Positions 1 to 8,200 of a DNA stretch of 16,156 nucleotides are shown here, one piece after another; position 1 is the first letter of the stretch, and every line of letters begins with the position of its first letter. This DNA is from Muribaculaceae bacterium (GTDB taxonomy: Bacteria; Bacteroidota; Bacteroidia; Bacteroidales; Muribaculaceae): positions 1-16,156 of the forward strand of contig JAIDBM010000025.1 in assembly GCA_029056365.1 (NCBI GenBank). The letters are read 5' to 3'. The notes beneath the pieces are model-generated. The model did no database searches. It had not been told where the DNA came from and saw only the letters and a list, made by a program, of their open reading frames with translations. The position numbers were made by a program, and so were the translations under genes.

Positions 1-880
1 GCAGGGCATCGACGAGTTCGAATTTCGTGCGGCATACATTTTCGATGGAGCCGAACGATTCAAGATGCTGCGGACCTACAGCGGTAACGACTCCGACCTG
101 CGGATGAACCAGGTCGCATATCTCCTTGATGTCGCCCACGTTTTTGGCGCCCATCTCCACTATAAACACTTCGTTGTAGGGCTTCAGCATTTCGTTTATC
201 GTGCGTGTCACCCCGAGCGTGGTGTTGTAGCTGCCCGGTGTCATGAGGGTGTCGAAGTGTTCCGACAATATGCGGTAGAGATAGTGTTTGGTGCTGGTTT
301 TTCCATAACTGCCGGTAATTCCAACAATTTTCAGCTGAGGCATCGACTGCAGTTTTGAAGCAGCGCTGTTGTAGAACCGACGGTTGATAGCCTTGTCGAC
401 CGGCGTGAGAATCCACACCGAGGCGAACATAAACAGGTGTGAGGCGCAATATGTTCCGAGCACGTCCACAGCGGCGCCGTAGAGTGCCGTTTCAAGGCCA
501 TGTCCTGCGAATGCCACAAACGACACGCAGGCAGTGGCAAGGGCAAGGACTGCGGCCACTGCATATATCCGGCGTGCACGCGGGGTCCAGGCCAGAGGCT
601 TTTTGTATTTCTTTCGCCATAGTCTCACCGCCGTAAAAGCTCCGAACAGCAGCATCAGGGTCTGTGCTCCGAGGGCGTGCCGGAACATCGACAGGGCTAT
701 GAAAAACACAACCAGACCCAGCAGACGCCACGGAGCCGTAGAATCGCCGCTTTCCCGCAGCCAGCGGCTGTATCGTTCATGACGGTAGGAGTTCTGCTGC
801 AGCATCATAAGGTCGCGGCTGAATTCCATGGCAGTGCCGGCCACAACGCAAATCAGGGTTATTATCGAATATGCAATCAT
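1..880 (-). CDS. MurF-type Mur ligase with N-terminal membrane module (3' end cut by window edge)
   Basis: Only the first 293 codons are in the window. The protein starts with about five hydrophobic segments (residues roughly 2-18, 53-70, 74-88, 104-125 and 131-158) and then enters a Mur ligase central domain. Visible ligase features are the ATP P-loop GITGSYGKTS (187-196), the MurF-like EMGAKNVGDI block (242-251), GPQHLESFGS with His272, and RTKFEL, whose Lys286 is at the usual carbamylated-lysine position. Mur ligases of this type join an amino acid or dipeptide to a UDP-muramyl peptide using ATP; MurF adds D-Ala-D-Ala. Canonical MurF is soluble with a UDP-binding N-terminal domain, so the membrane N-terminus is odd and the substrate may differ. 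The start ATG (878-880) overlaps the hydrolase stop as ATGA, implying translational coupling. The Mur ligase assignment is secure; the exact MurF reaction is not. Confidence 0.85.
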   Translation of the reverse strand, partial: MIAYSIITLICVVAGTAMEFSRDLMMLQQNSYRHERYSRWLRESGDSTAPWRLLGLVVFFIALSMFRHALGAQTLMLLFGAFTAVRLWRKKYKKPLAWTPRARRIYAVAAVLALATACVSFVAFAGHGLETALYGAAVDVLGTYCASHLFMFASVWILTPVDKAINRRFYNSAASKLQSMPQLKIVGITGSYGKTSTKHYLYRILSEHFDTLMTPGSYNTTLGVTRTINEMLKPYNEVFIVEMGAKNVGDIKEICDLVHPQVGVVTAVGPQHLESFGSIENVCRTKFELVDAL

Positions 881-1650
881 GATTCTTTATTGCTTAGAAA
901 AGCCCGCAGCACTGCCGCGAACTGATATGGATTGTCAAGAAAACTGTAATGGCCGCAGCCGGGGAACACAACCAGACCTGCATCGGGTACGAGCGACTCA
1001 ATTTTTTTTGCGTCTCTTACCGGTGTGGCGGTGTCGTTCTCGCCGTAGACAAGCAGTGTCGGAGCCTTGATCGAAGGCATAACATGGCAGAGGTCTTCGT
1101 TCACCACTTTCGACAGTATGGCACGCATACGCGGCGACGCTGCCTGATAGTCGGCCGACCCGCGCCTGGCCCGCTCTGCCTCTATCCGCCGTGCTGCGCC
1201 TTCACGGCCATATATCACACGGTATAGCAGCTTCATGAATTTAAAACTGTACACCTTTATATAATAACTCAGCGGACGGACGGGTTTTACTCCGGCCGCA
1301 TCTACAAGAACGAGTCGGTCGACCCGATTGCGGCTGGCATACAGAATCCCCACCCTGCCTCCGAACGAATGGCCCAGCAGAACAGGATTGTCGATTCCCT
1401 TTGTTTTCACAAACTCCTCAATAGCGCGGGTATATTCCTCAACACCCCATACTGCCGCCGGCTCCGGCGACTGGCCGAATCCCGGAAAATCGATATTGTA
1501 GACCCGATGGCTCTCCGCGGCCACATTCTCGACCGATGCCAATGTATCGGCACTGCACCCCCATCCATGCATCAGTATCATGGGGGCGCCTTCTCCGCTT
1601 ACGGTATATGCAATGCGGCTTCCGTCGCTGAGTTCTATATATTCGCGCAT
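877..1650 (-). CDS. Alpha/beta-fold hydrolase
   Basis: A 257-residue single-domain alpha/beta hydrolase. Visible are the oxyanion-hole motif HGWG (28-31), the nucleophile elbow GHSFGG with Ser95 (93-98), the acid Asp206 in GENDTATP and the catalytic His234 in GCGHYS, so the triad is complete. A cap of basic helices lies at about 125-185. No signal peptide is seen, so it is probably cytoplasmic or peripheral. The substrate cannot be told from sequence; esterase, peptidase and C-C hydrolase members share this layout. I chose ATG at 1648-1650 (MREYIEL). The reading frame extends to TTG at 1672-1674, but that codon sits at the predicted transcription start of the promoter at 1679-1709. The stop overlaps the start of the membrane Mur ligase, so the two are probably made together. 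Family certain, role unknown. Confidence 0.88.
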   Translation of the reverse strand: MREYIELSDGSRIAYTVSGEGAPMILMHGWGCSADTLASVENVAAESHRVYNIDFPGFGQSPEPAAVWGVEEYTRAIEEFVKTKGIDNPVLLGHSFGGRVGILYASRNRVDRLVLVDAAGVKPVRPLSYYIKVYSFKFMKLLYRVIYGREGAARRIEAERARRGSADYQAASPRMRAILSKVVNEDLCHVMPSIKAPTLLVYGENDTATPVRDAKKIESLVPDAGLVVFPGCGHYSFLDNPYQFAAVLRAFLSNKES

Positions 1651-1678
1651 TATTACGGTAGGTATGTAAAACAAACAA

Positions 1679-1709
1679 CAAAATTACTCATTTTTTTCCA
1701 ATCTGCAAA
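1679..1709 (-). promoter_or_regulatory. Bacteroidota-type promoter for the hydrolase/Mur ligase pair
   Basis: Read on the minus strand: TTTG (1706-1709), 19 nt, then TAATTTTG (1679-1686). Both boxes and the spacing match the Bacteroidota -33/-7 consensus TTTG-N19-21-TAnnTTTG. The start of transcription would fall near 1672, about 22 nt before the ATG at 1650. Confidence 0.7.
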
Positions 1710-1810
1710 AAAGATTCCGCCGGTCGAAGCTCCGGTCGCTGTTCCGTATCTGAACTTTATGCACCGCTCCTTGTTATAGCTGTGTGAAATTAATCAAACA
1801 CTGAAATATC

Positions 1811-2128
1811 ATGAGCGAATTTACCAACCTTATCAATCAGTCGAAACCAACTCTGGTTGATTTCTTCGCAACCTGGTGCGGCCCCTGCAAAATGCAGGCT
1901 CCTGTTCTCGAACAGGTAAAAAACAGCGTTGGCGATACAGCCAACATCATAAAAATAGACATCGATAAGAACGAGGACCTGGCAATGCGCTACAACGTGC
2001 GGTCGGTTCCGACTCTTATTCTGTTCAAAGACGGAGAAGCCGTATGGCGTACCGTAGGGCTTCAACAGGCCGATGTGCTCATCGGAAAGATAAAGGAGCA
2101 TATTCCCGACAAAAGCGATAACATCTGA
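1811..2128 (+). CDS. trxA: Thioredoxin
   Basis: A 105-residue stand-alone thioredoxin, the normal length for the family. The redox motif is WCGPC (22-26), the cis-proline is in VPT (66-68), and the buried Asp17 of the LVDFF strand is present. There is no signal peptide or membrane segment, so it is a cytoplasmic disulfide reductase, normally recycled by thioredoxin reductase, which is not in this window. The gene is divergent from the hydrolase and convergent with purT, and looks monocistronic. I found no convincing promoter: the best box is TAGCTGTG at 1777-1784, one mismatch from TAnnTTTG and with no good -33 partner. Bacteroidota often carry several thioredoxin genes, so the numbering within the genome (trxA or a paralogue) is uncertain. 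Confidence 0.93.
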   Translation: MSEFTNLINQSKPTLVDFFATWCGPCKMQAPVLEQVKNSVGDTANIIKIDIDKNEDLAMRYNVRSVPTLILFKDGEAVWRTVGLQQADVLIGKIKEHIPDKSDNI

Positions 2129-2173
2129 CATATACATCGGGCCACGGCAGCTTGCCGTGGCCCGATGTATATG
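2129..2173. terminator. Bidirectional hairpin terminator between trxA and purT
   Basis: A perfect 21-bp inverted repeat (2129-2149 against 2153-2173) with a 3-nt loop. It begins at the base after the trxA stop and ends 11 nt from the purT stop, filling nearly all of the space between two convergent genes. It has a GC-rich tip (GCCACGGCA/TGCCGTGGC) and an AT-rich base, but no clear T tract on either side. Confidence 0.75.
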
Positions 2174-2184
2174 CTGTATGGTCG

Positions 2185-3375
2185 TTAACGTGGAAGCACG
2201 TCGATGTTCAGCGCCTCATATGCGCGGTCGGCCTTAGCCCGTGCCGCCTCCACACTGTTGTCTGTGGCAAGAATCACGGCCATTCGGCGATGTCCTTTGA
2301 TTTCAGGCTTGCCGAAAATACGTATCTGCACTCCCGGTTCGGCAAGCGCCTTGTCGAGATTGTCGATTACAATCTTATCGGTATCGCCTTCGACAACCAC
2401 GGCACGCGAAGCCGACGGGCCATAGAAGCGTATCGCCGGAACCGGCAGACCGAGGAGCGCTCTGGCATGAAGTCCGAACTCACTCATGTACTGAGAAATC
2501 ATGGTAACCATGCCGGTGTCGTGCGGACGCGGTGAAACCTCGCTGAAAATCACCTGGTCGCCCTTTATGAACAGTTCCACACCGAATATGCCATATCCTC
2601 CGAGTGCATCGGTAACCTTGCGGGCAATTTCTCTGGCGCTTTCTATGGCGGCTGCGCTCATTGGCTGGGGCTGCCAGCTGTATCGATAGTCGCCGTTCAC
2701 CTGTATATGGCCTACCGGCTCACAGAAAGTCGTGCCGCTGCACGAACGCACGGTAAGCAATGTTATCTCATAGTCGAAATCAACAAAACCTTCCACTATC
2801 ACCCTGCCGGCTCCGGCACGGCCGCCTTCCTGGGCCTCATGCCAGGCGGCATCGATGTCATCGGCTGTCTTCACTGTCGACTGGCCATGGCCCGAAGAAC
2901 TCATCACAGGCTTCACCACGCAGGGCAGACCGATTTCTTCGATAGCCTTGCGGAATTCCTCATATGTGTTCGCAAAACGGTAAGGCGATGTGGTTATGCC
3001 AAGTTCCTCTGCGGCAAGACGGCGGATTCCCTCGCGGTTCATTGTGAGCCATGCGGCTGTGGCAGTAGGCGTTACATTATATCCTTCCTTTTCAAGTTCC
3101 ACAAGCACGGGGGTGGCTATGGCTTCTACCTCAGGAATGATATGGTCGGGTTTTTCAAGCTCAATAATCCTACGCAGTTCATCGGGGTCGAGCATGTTGA
3201 ACACATGGCTGCGGTGAGCCACCTGCATTGCGGGAGCGTTGGCATAGCGGTCGCACGCCACTACCTCCACTCCGTAACGCTGAAGTTCGATTGCCACTTC
3301 TTTTCCAAGTTCGCCGCTTCCGAGCAGCAGGGCCTTACAGCCCACAGGGGTCATTACAGATCCTAATTTTGCCAT
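2185..3375 (-). CDS. purT: Formate-dependent phosphoribosylglycinamide formyltransferase (GAR transformylase 2)
   Basis: A 396-residue ATP-grasp enzyme, full length for PurT. It converts glycinamide ribonucleotide, formate and ATP to formyl-GAR in purine synthesis, in the cytoplasm and without needing formyl-tetrahydrofolate. Visible are the N-terminal nucleotide-fold glycine motif LLGSGELGKEV (17-27), the ATP-grasp lysine Lys155 and glycine-rich loop SSSGHGQS (159-166), the metal ligands Glu267 in GVELF and Glu279 in FSEVSPRPHDTG, and the C-terminal QIRIFGKPEIKGHRRM block. The related PurK has a similar layout, but EVEAIAT and the SPRPHDTG block point to PurT. The start is ATG at 3373-3375, about 25 nt after its own promoter. 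No other purine gene is adjacent. Confidence 0.96.
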   Translation of the reverse strand: MAKLGSVMTPVGCKALLLGSGELGKEVAIELQRYGVEVVACDRYANAPAMQVAHRSHVFNMLDPDELRRIIELEKPDHIIPEVEAIATPVLVELEKEGYNVTPTATAAWLTMNREGIRRLAAEELGITTSPYRFANTYEEFRKAIEEIGLPCVVKPVMSSSGHGQSTVKTADDIDAAWHEAQEGGRAGAGRVIVEGFVDFDYEITLLTVRSCSGTTFCEPVGHIQVNGDYRYSWQPQPMSAAAIESAREIARKVTDALGGYGIFGVELFIKGDQVIFSEVSPRPHDTGMVTMISQYMSEFGLHARALLGLPVPAIRFYGPSASRAVVVEGDTDKIVIDNLDKALAEPGVQIRIFGKPEIKGHRRMAVILATDNSVEAARAKADRAYEALNIDVLPR

Positions 3376-3406
3376 TTTATAATATGTCTGGTTTGGTTTT
3401 GCCCTG

Positions 3407-3437
3407 CAAAGTTAGCAAAAATTTCCGGATTGGCATA
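3407..3437 (-). promoter_or_regulatory. Probable purT promoter
   Basis: Minus-strand TAACTTTG (3407-3414) matches the Bacteroidota -7 box TAnnTTTG exactly. The -33 position, 19 nt further upstream, reads TATG (3434-3437), one mismatch from TTTG. It lies in the 107-bp gap between the HD gene stop and the purT ATG, so purT need not depend on read-through from ilvE. Confidence 0.55.
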
Positions 3438-3482
3438 TACCGGTGGCTTTTCGATTGCATTTCCGTATTGTACGTCGTACGG

Positions 3483-4025
3483 CTATTCCTGCCCGAACTC
3501 ACGGTGCAGTTCTTCGAAGCGTGCGAGAGTCTGCTCGCCGAGGCGGGCCATGGTGGCACGCACCTGCTGAAGCGTCTTGCGCTTTTCGCCCCGCGATTTT
3601 GAGTAGAATTTGTCGGCATAGCATATGAGCCGTTCCAGTGTGGTATGCGGCATGTAGTCGCCCGGCGGCAGCGGCAGGCCCCGGTCGGCAATGTCCGATG
3701 GAGTTAGTCCTGTTCCTGTGTGACTCATGGCCACACGCACTATTTCATCGGCAACGCCCTCGTTGCGCAAAATCTCGGCTCCGACTATGCCATGCCGTAT
3801 ATACGGCTCGCTGCCGCGACATTCTATTCCGGGGGCATCGGTGCGCAGTATGCCAATGTCGTGCAGCATGGCGGCATCCTCCACCAGTGCGGCATCGAGC
3901 GGCAGGCGTTTGTTACGCATTATCTCCAAAGCCAGATCGGCCACTTGCCGGCTATGCGAAACCAGGACCTCGCGAAGGCGAGATCCTGGTGCATAATATT
4001 TATCGATAATCTGCGGATATACCAT
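3483..4025 (-). CDS. HDIG-type HD-domain phosphohydrolase
   Basis: A 180-residue HD superfamily metal-dependent phosphohydrolase. Likely metal ligands are His24 (VSHSRQVADLAL), His55-Asp56 in MLHDIG, His78 in YIRHGIVGAEIL, His102 in SHTGTGL and Asp138 in CYADKFY. The extra histidines suggest a two-metal site rather than the minimal four-ligand site. No partner domain, signal peptide or membrane segment is present, so it is a small cytoplasmic enzyme, probably acting on a nucleotide or other phosphate ester; the substrate is unknown. ATG at 4023-4025 follows the ilvE TAA with no spacer, so it should be co-transcribed and probably translated by reinitiation. Its C-terminus, rich in Arg, Lys and Glu, looks helical. 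Family is clear, specific function is not. Confidence 0.85.
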   Translation of the reverse strand: MVYPQIIDKYYAPGSRLREVLVSHSRQVADLALEIMRNKRLPLDAALVEDAAMLHDIGILRTDAPGIECRGSEPYIRHGIVGAEILRNEGVADEIVRVAMSHTGTGLTPSDIADRGLPLPPGDYMPHTTLERLICYADKFYSKSRGEKRKTLQQVRATMARLGEQTLARFEELHREFGQE

Positions 4026-5054
4026 TTATTCAACCATAGTATTCCATCCGTATACATCGGGTTCGATGCCGTAGCGGATATCGTTGAGCTTGCGATAGAG
4101 AGCCGTGGTTACAGGACCGGGCTTACCGTCTTTTGAAATCACATATTTCTTACCGGTATCAAGGTCGTCGATTTCTCCTACCGGCGATGCCACGGCCGCA
4201 GTGCCGATGGCAGCGGCTTCGGTGCATTGTTCAAGCTCGTCGACAGTTATATGACGGCATTCGACTTCTATTCCCATGTCGCGGGCCAGTGTCTGCAGGC
4301 TCATGTTGGTTATACTCTGCAGAATCGACTCGCTTGCCGGAGTGATGTATTTTCCGTCTTTCACGGCAAAGAAGTTGGCCGGACCGCATTCATCGAGATA
4401 TTTCTTTTCCATCGGGTCGAGGAAGAGCACAGCCGAGTATCCGTTGTCATGTGCCATTTCGCTCGCTTTGAGAGCCGCCGCATAGTTGCCGCCGCATTTG
4501 AAACGTCCGGTGCCACGCGGTGCCACGCGGTCGTACTGGCGGGTGATGCATATGTTGGTGCAGCCGAAACCGGTTTTGAAATACGGCCCTACTGGAGTAA
4601 CCAGCACCATGAACAGGTAATCATCGGCGGCTTTGACTCCGATGCGGGGGGTCAGACCGATTTCAAGCGGACGGATATAAAGTGATGCTCCGCTTTCATA
4701 GGGCGGCAGAAGATGCTCGTTGAGCTTTACCGCCCGTACGCACATCTCGCGGAACAGATCTTCCGGCACAGGAGCCATAAGAAGTCCCTCGGCCGATTCA
4801 CGCATACGGCGGGCGTTCTCCTCAAGACGGAATATTCTGATTTTGCCGTCCGCGCCGCGGAAAGCCTTGAGGCCCTCGAATATCTCCTGACCGTAATGCA
4901 GCGTGGTAGCCGCTATGTGGAGATTCACTGTTTCTTCAGATGAAACCTCAATTTCACCCCATTTTCCATTTCGGTAGTAGCAACGGAGGTTGTAGTCAGC
5001 CGGATAGTATCCAAAAGGCAGGTTGCTCCAGTCAATTTCGGTTTGCTTAGTCAT
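4026..5054 (-). CDS. ilvE: Branched-chain amino acid aminotransferase (class IV PLP enzyme)
   Basis: A 342-residue class IV aminotransferase of the longer BCAT type. It interconverts leucine, isoleucine and valine with their 2-oxo acids, using glutamate/2-oxoglutarate, in the cytoplasm. The PLP lysine is Lys186 in GTGRFKCGGNYAAALKASE. Other family blocks are HYGQEIFEGLKAFR (53-66), SLYIRPLEIG (124-133), the ECGPANFFAV region and GTAAVASPVGEI near the C-terminus, which binds the cofactor phosphate and substrate carboxylate. The start is ATG at 5052-5054, about 74 nt after a -7 box. The HD phosphohydrolase gene abuts its stop. No other ilv or leu gene is nearby, so it is outside any biosynthetic operon. 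A perfect 10-bp tandem repeat lies inside the gene at 4511-4530, just upstream of the PLP lysine in coding order. Confidence 0.95.
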   Translation of the reverse strand: MTKQTEIDWSNLPFGYYPADYNLRCYYRNGKWGEIEVSSEETVNLHIAATTLHYGQEIFEGLKAFRGADGKIRIFRLEENARRMRESAEGLLMAPVPEDLFREMCVRAVKLNEHLLPPYESGASLYIRPLEIGLTPRIGVKAADDYLFMVLVTPVGPYFKTGFGCTNICITRQYDRVAPRGTGRFKCGGNYAAALKASEMAHDNGYSAVLFLDPMEKKYLDECGPANFFAVKDGKYITPASESILQSITNMSLQTLARDMGIEVECRHITVDELEQCTEAAAIGTAAVASPVGEIDDLDTGKKYVISKDGKPGPVTTALYRKLNDIRYGIEPDVYGWNTMVE

Positions 5055-5134
5055 TTCTTCGACAACTTTGGGTTATAGTTAGTATGGGACCGCCGACCGG
5101 CTCTGGCTTCAGCAGCCACGTCGACTTGCGACTG

Positions 5135-5142
5135 CAAATATA
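5135..5142 (-). promoter_or_regulatory. Candidate -7 box for ilvE-HD
   Basis: Minus-strand TATATTTG fits TAnnTTTG. No TTTG stands at the -33 distance (the site reads GCAG), so support rests on the -7 box and its place in the divergent ilvE/tamB region. Transcription would begin near 5128, leaving a leader of about 74 nt in which I see no riboswitch or leader peptide. Confidence 0.45.
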
Positions 5143-5237
5143 ATCAATAAATCAATATGAACTGCATTTGGCGCGTTTTTTTTTAATCCGTCCTCAAGAT
5201 TTGCCCCGCAGGAGATGCCGGAGCAAAAAAAATTGAG

Positions 5238-5245
5238 TAACTTTG
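5238..5245 (+). promoter_or_regulatory. Candidate -7 box for the tamB operon, almost touching the start codon
   Basis: TAACTTTG fits TAnnTTTG exactly, and lies just after an A8 tract (5225-5232). No TTTG is present 19-21 nt upstream. Only 7 nt separate the box from the tamB ATG at 5253, so the message would be nearly or fully leaderless if this box is used. Confidence 0.5.
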
Positions 5246-5252
5246 CGCCGCA

Positions 5253-8200
5253 ATGTCGCGAGCGTGGAAAATATTCCGTTTTATCGCGGTGACCCTGCTG
5301 CTTGTGGCAACGGGGCTGCCCGTAGGTTTGTATATCGCCCTGTCGACCCCATGGGCGCAGGACCAGCTGTGCCGTGTGGCCTCCGAAGAGCTGTCGGCCC
5401 TGCTGAGCACCGATGTGAAAATCGAACGTGTGGCGTTGCATCCGTTCAACCGCATATCGGTGTACGGTCTTTCGGCCGATGACGATTTCGGGAACCGCGC
5501 AATGGGAATAAGTGAAATCAGCGCCGGCTTCGAACTGCGCCACTTTCTCACAAGCGGCAAAATGGTGATTGACTACGCCCTTGTCGACGGCGCCGACATT
5601 AATATCTATAAGCTTACTCCGGATGCTCCGCTGAACATAGCCGGTATTCTCGACAAACTACGCAGCAAGGACAAAAGCAAGCCGCCAACACGGTTCGACC
5701 TCAAGATAAACACCGTGATACTGCGTAACGCCCGCCTGCGCTACGACGTGCGCTCTATACCCGGACGCAAAGGCTTCGACCCTAACCACATGAGCCTTAC
5801 CGGACTAAATCTCAACGCATATATTCCGCGACTGAGCAACGACCAATATACCGTGGAAATCGACCGCCTGAACTTTCGCGAAGGCAAAGGATTCGTTCTC
5901 ACCGACTTCCGCACAAGAGCCGATGTGCGCAGCAACGGCATCGACCTTTCGGGCCTGAACGTGGAGCTGCCGAATTCAAAAATAGCGCTTGCTCCGGTAC
6001 ACCTCGGTTTCAACCGGTTCGAACAGATTCCTGACGTGATTTCACGGACACTAACACGCATACAGATTCTAAACGGAAGCAACCTCTATCTGCCCGACCT
6101 GCAGGCTATAGTTCCGGTTCTTGCCGATGTGCCCGTGCATATCGACATCGACCTGCTTGCCGAGGCATCGCTGTCGGAAATAAAAATTCACAATCTTGAT
6201 ATAACCGACCGCAACGGTACGGCCGGCGTCAGCATGAAAGGCAACGCGGCGCATTTCGCCGACACAATACCTGTGATGTTTGACATCGAGTCTCTTGCCC
6301 TGCACGGCAACGGCATGGAACTGACCAGACTTGCAGCCCCTCTGCTGCATGGAAAGAAAATACCCGATGCAATACAACGTCTGCCGGCATTCACTCTCAA
6401 GGCCTCGGCCGAGGGTTCCCCGGAAAAGGGCTGGATTGAAGCAGAACTGGCAACCTCCGCCGATGCCATATATATATGTGGCGACTACAGCGCCGACAAC
6501 ACATTCCGGCATGTGGCGTTCAATGCCGATGTAAATGTAAAAAACATAAACCTCGCACAGATTAGCGGACAGAAAAAGCTGGGCATGGTTTCCGGCGCAC
6601 TGCACGCGCACGGACGAGTCGACAACGGCCGTTTTACAGGCAATGCCGAACTGCTGTGCGACCGGCTGGGTTTCAACGGTTACGACTACTCGGGAATAAA
6701 TGCGACATTGAACATGGACCGCGAGAACATAGCCGCCGACATCAGTGTCGATGACCCCGGCGTAAGCTTAAGATTCTCCGGCGATTGCTACTATGCCTCA
6801 AAGCAAAAACGACTGCAGGCCACAATGGCTCTGGATAATTTCGACCCGCACTCACTGAAACTTACCGACAGATATCCGGGATACTCACTCAAGGCGGATA
6901 TATCGGCTGAAGCCGCCGGCAGTAATATCGACGATGCCACAGGCTTGCTTACCATCGAGAACATAAGTTTCGACGGGCCGGAAAAAAATCTGGCCCTCGA
7001 ATGCCTGCAGATAGAACTCGACCGGGAATTCGACCACTCGGAACTTACGGTAAATTCCGACATACTCAACGGACAGGCCTCCGGAAACATATCATTCAGC
7101 TCCCTGGTTCCCCAGATAAGCGACATGGTTTCCGACGTATTCCCGGTTTTGGCCGGACAAAAGCCTTACAAAAACCTGCCGAACAGATTCAACTATGAAT
7201 TCACGCTGAGCGAATCCGGTTCAATTACCGACTTTTTCAACATTCCGGTTAAAATAATATCGCCGGTGAGCATCAGCGGCACCATTGATTCCAACTCCCG
7301 ACATGCCGATTTCAGCCTTGACGCGCCTTACCTGCAGCAAGGCGACAAAATAATAGAGAATACCGCCCTGATAGCGCGTCTGGACGGAAATGAATCGGAA
7401 GCCCTTGTTTACGGCACCACAAAAATGCCCACAAAAAAAGGACCGCTCGCTCTGGTTTTTACCCTCGACGGACTCCAGAACCGTATCGACTCGCACTTCG
7501 ACTGGATGATAGAACGAAAAATTCCAATCAACGGCAAAATCGACTTCTCTACTCTTCTGAGCCGCAACGACGACGACCAGTCGCTGATTGTGGATGTGGA
7601 CTTCAACCGGAGCGACATCACTTTCGGCAATGATGTATGGGAAATAAAACCGTCCAGGCTAAAGTACAGCGCCGGAAAAATAGCAGTGGACAATTTCAGT
7701 CTGAGCGCTCCAAGCCAGACGATAGCCATTGACGGAATTGCAGGAGCCGACAGCGAAGACTCCCTGAGAGTAGGTCTCGACAACGTGGAACTGATTGAAA
7801 TATTCGAGACTCTTGAAATCGACAAGGCCCTCATAGGCGGACGTGCCTCCGGTGTTGTAACCGGCAACGCACTGCTGTCGAAAACGCCTGTTATCCAGAC
7901 CGAACGCCTGTATGTGGAAAATATCGGCTACAACCGCTGCACTCTCGGAAACGCCGAAGTAAAGGCGCATTTCAACAACGAACGCCAGTCGTTCTACCTC
8001 GATGCCGACATCGAAGAACCCGACGGCCGGCACAGCCATATATACGGCGACATATTCCCGGCTACCGAATCGCTCGACATTTCTTTTGACGCCGACCGCG
8101 TACGGGTAGGTTTCATGCAGCCGTTCATGAGCGCGTTCGCAAGCTCGATCGACGGTTACGCCTCCGGACATGCACGCCTGTTCGGAACATTCAAATACAT

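Noticed and set aside
2707..3366. A 219-codon plus-strand frame
   Set aside because: It is a shadow of purT, antisense to the ATP-grasp motifs.
3463..3482. Imperfect inverted repeat (CCGTA ... TACGG) just after the HD gene stop
   Set aside because: The stem is only 5 bp with a long interior and no T tract, too weak to call a terminator.
5176..5184. T9 run in the ilvE/tamB divergent region, possible terminator tail
   Set aside because: No gene on the plus strand ends before it and no stem precedes it; it is more likely part of an AT-rich promoter region.
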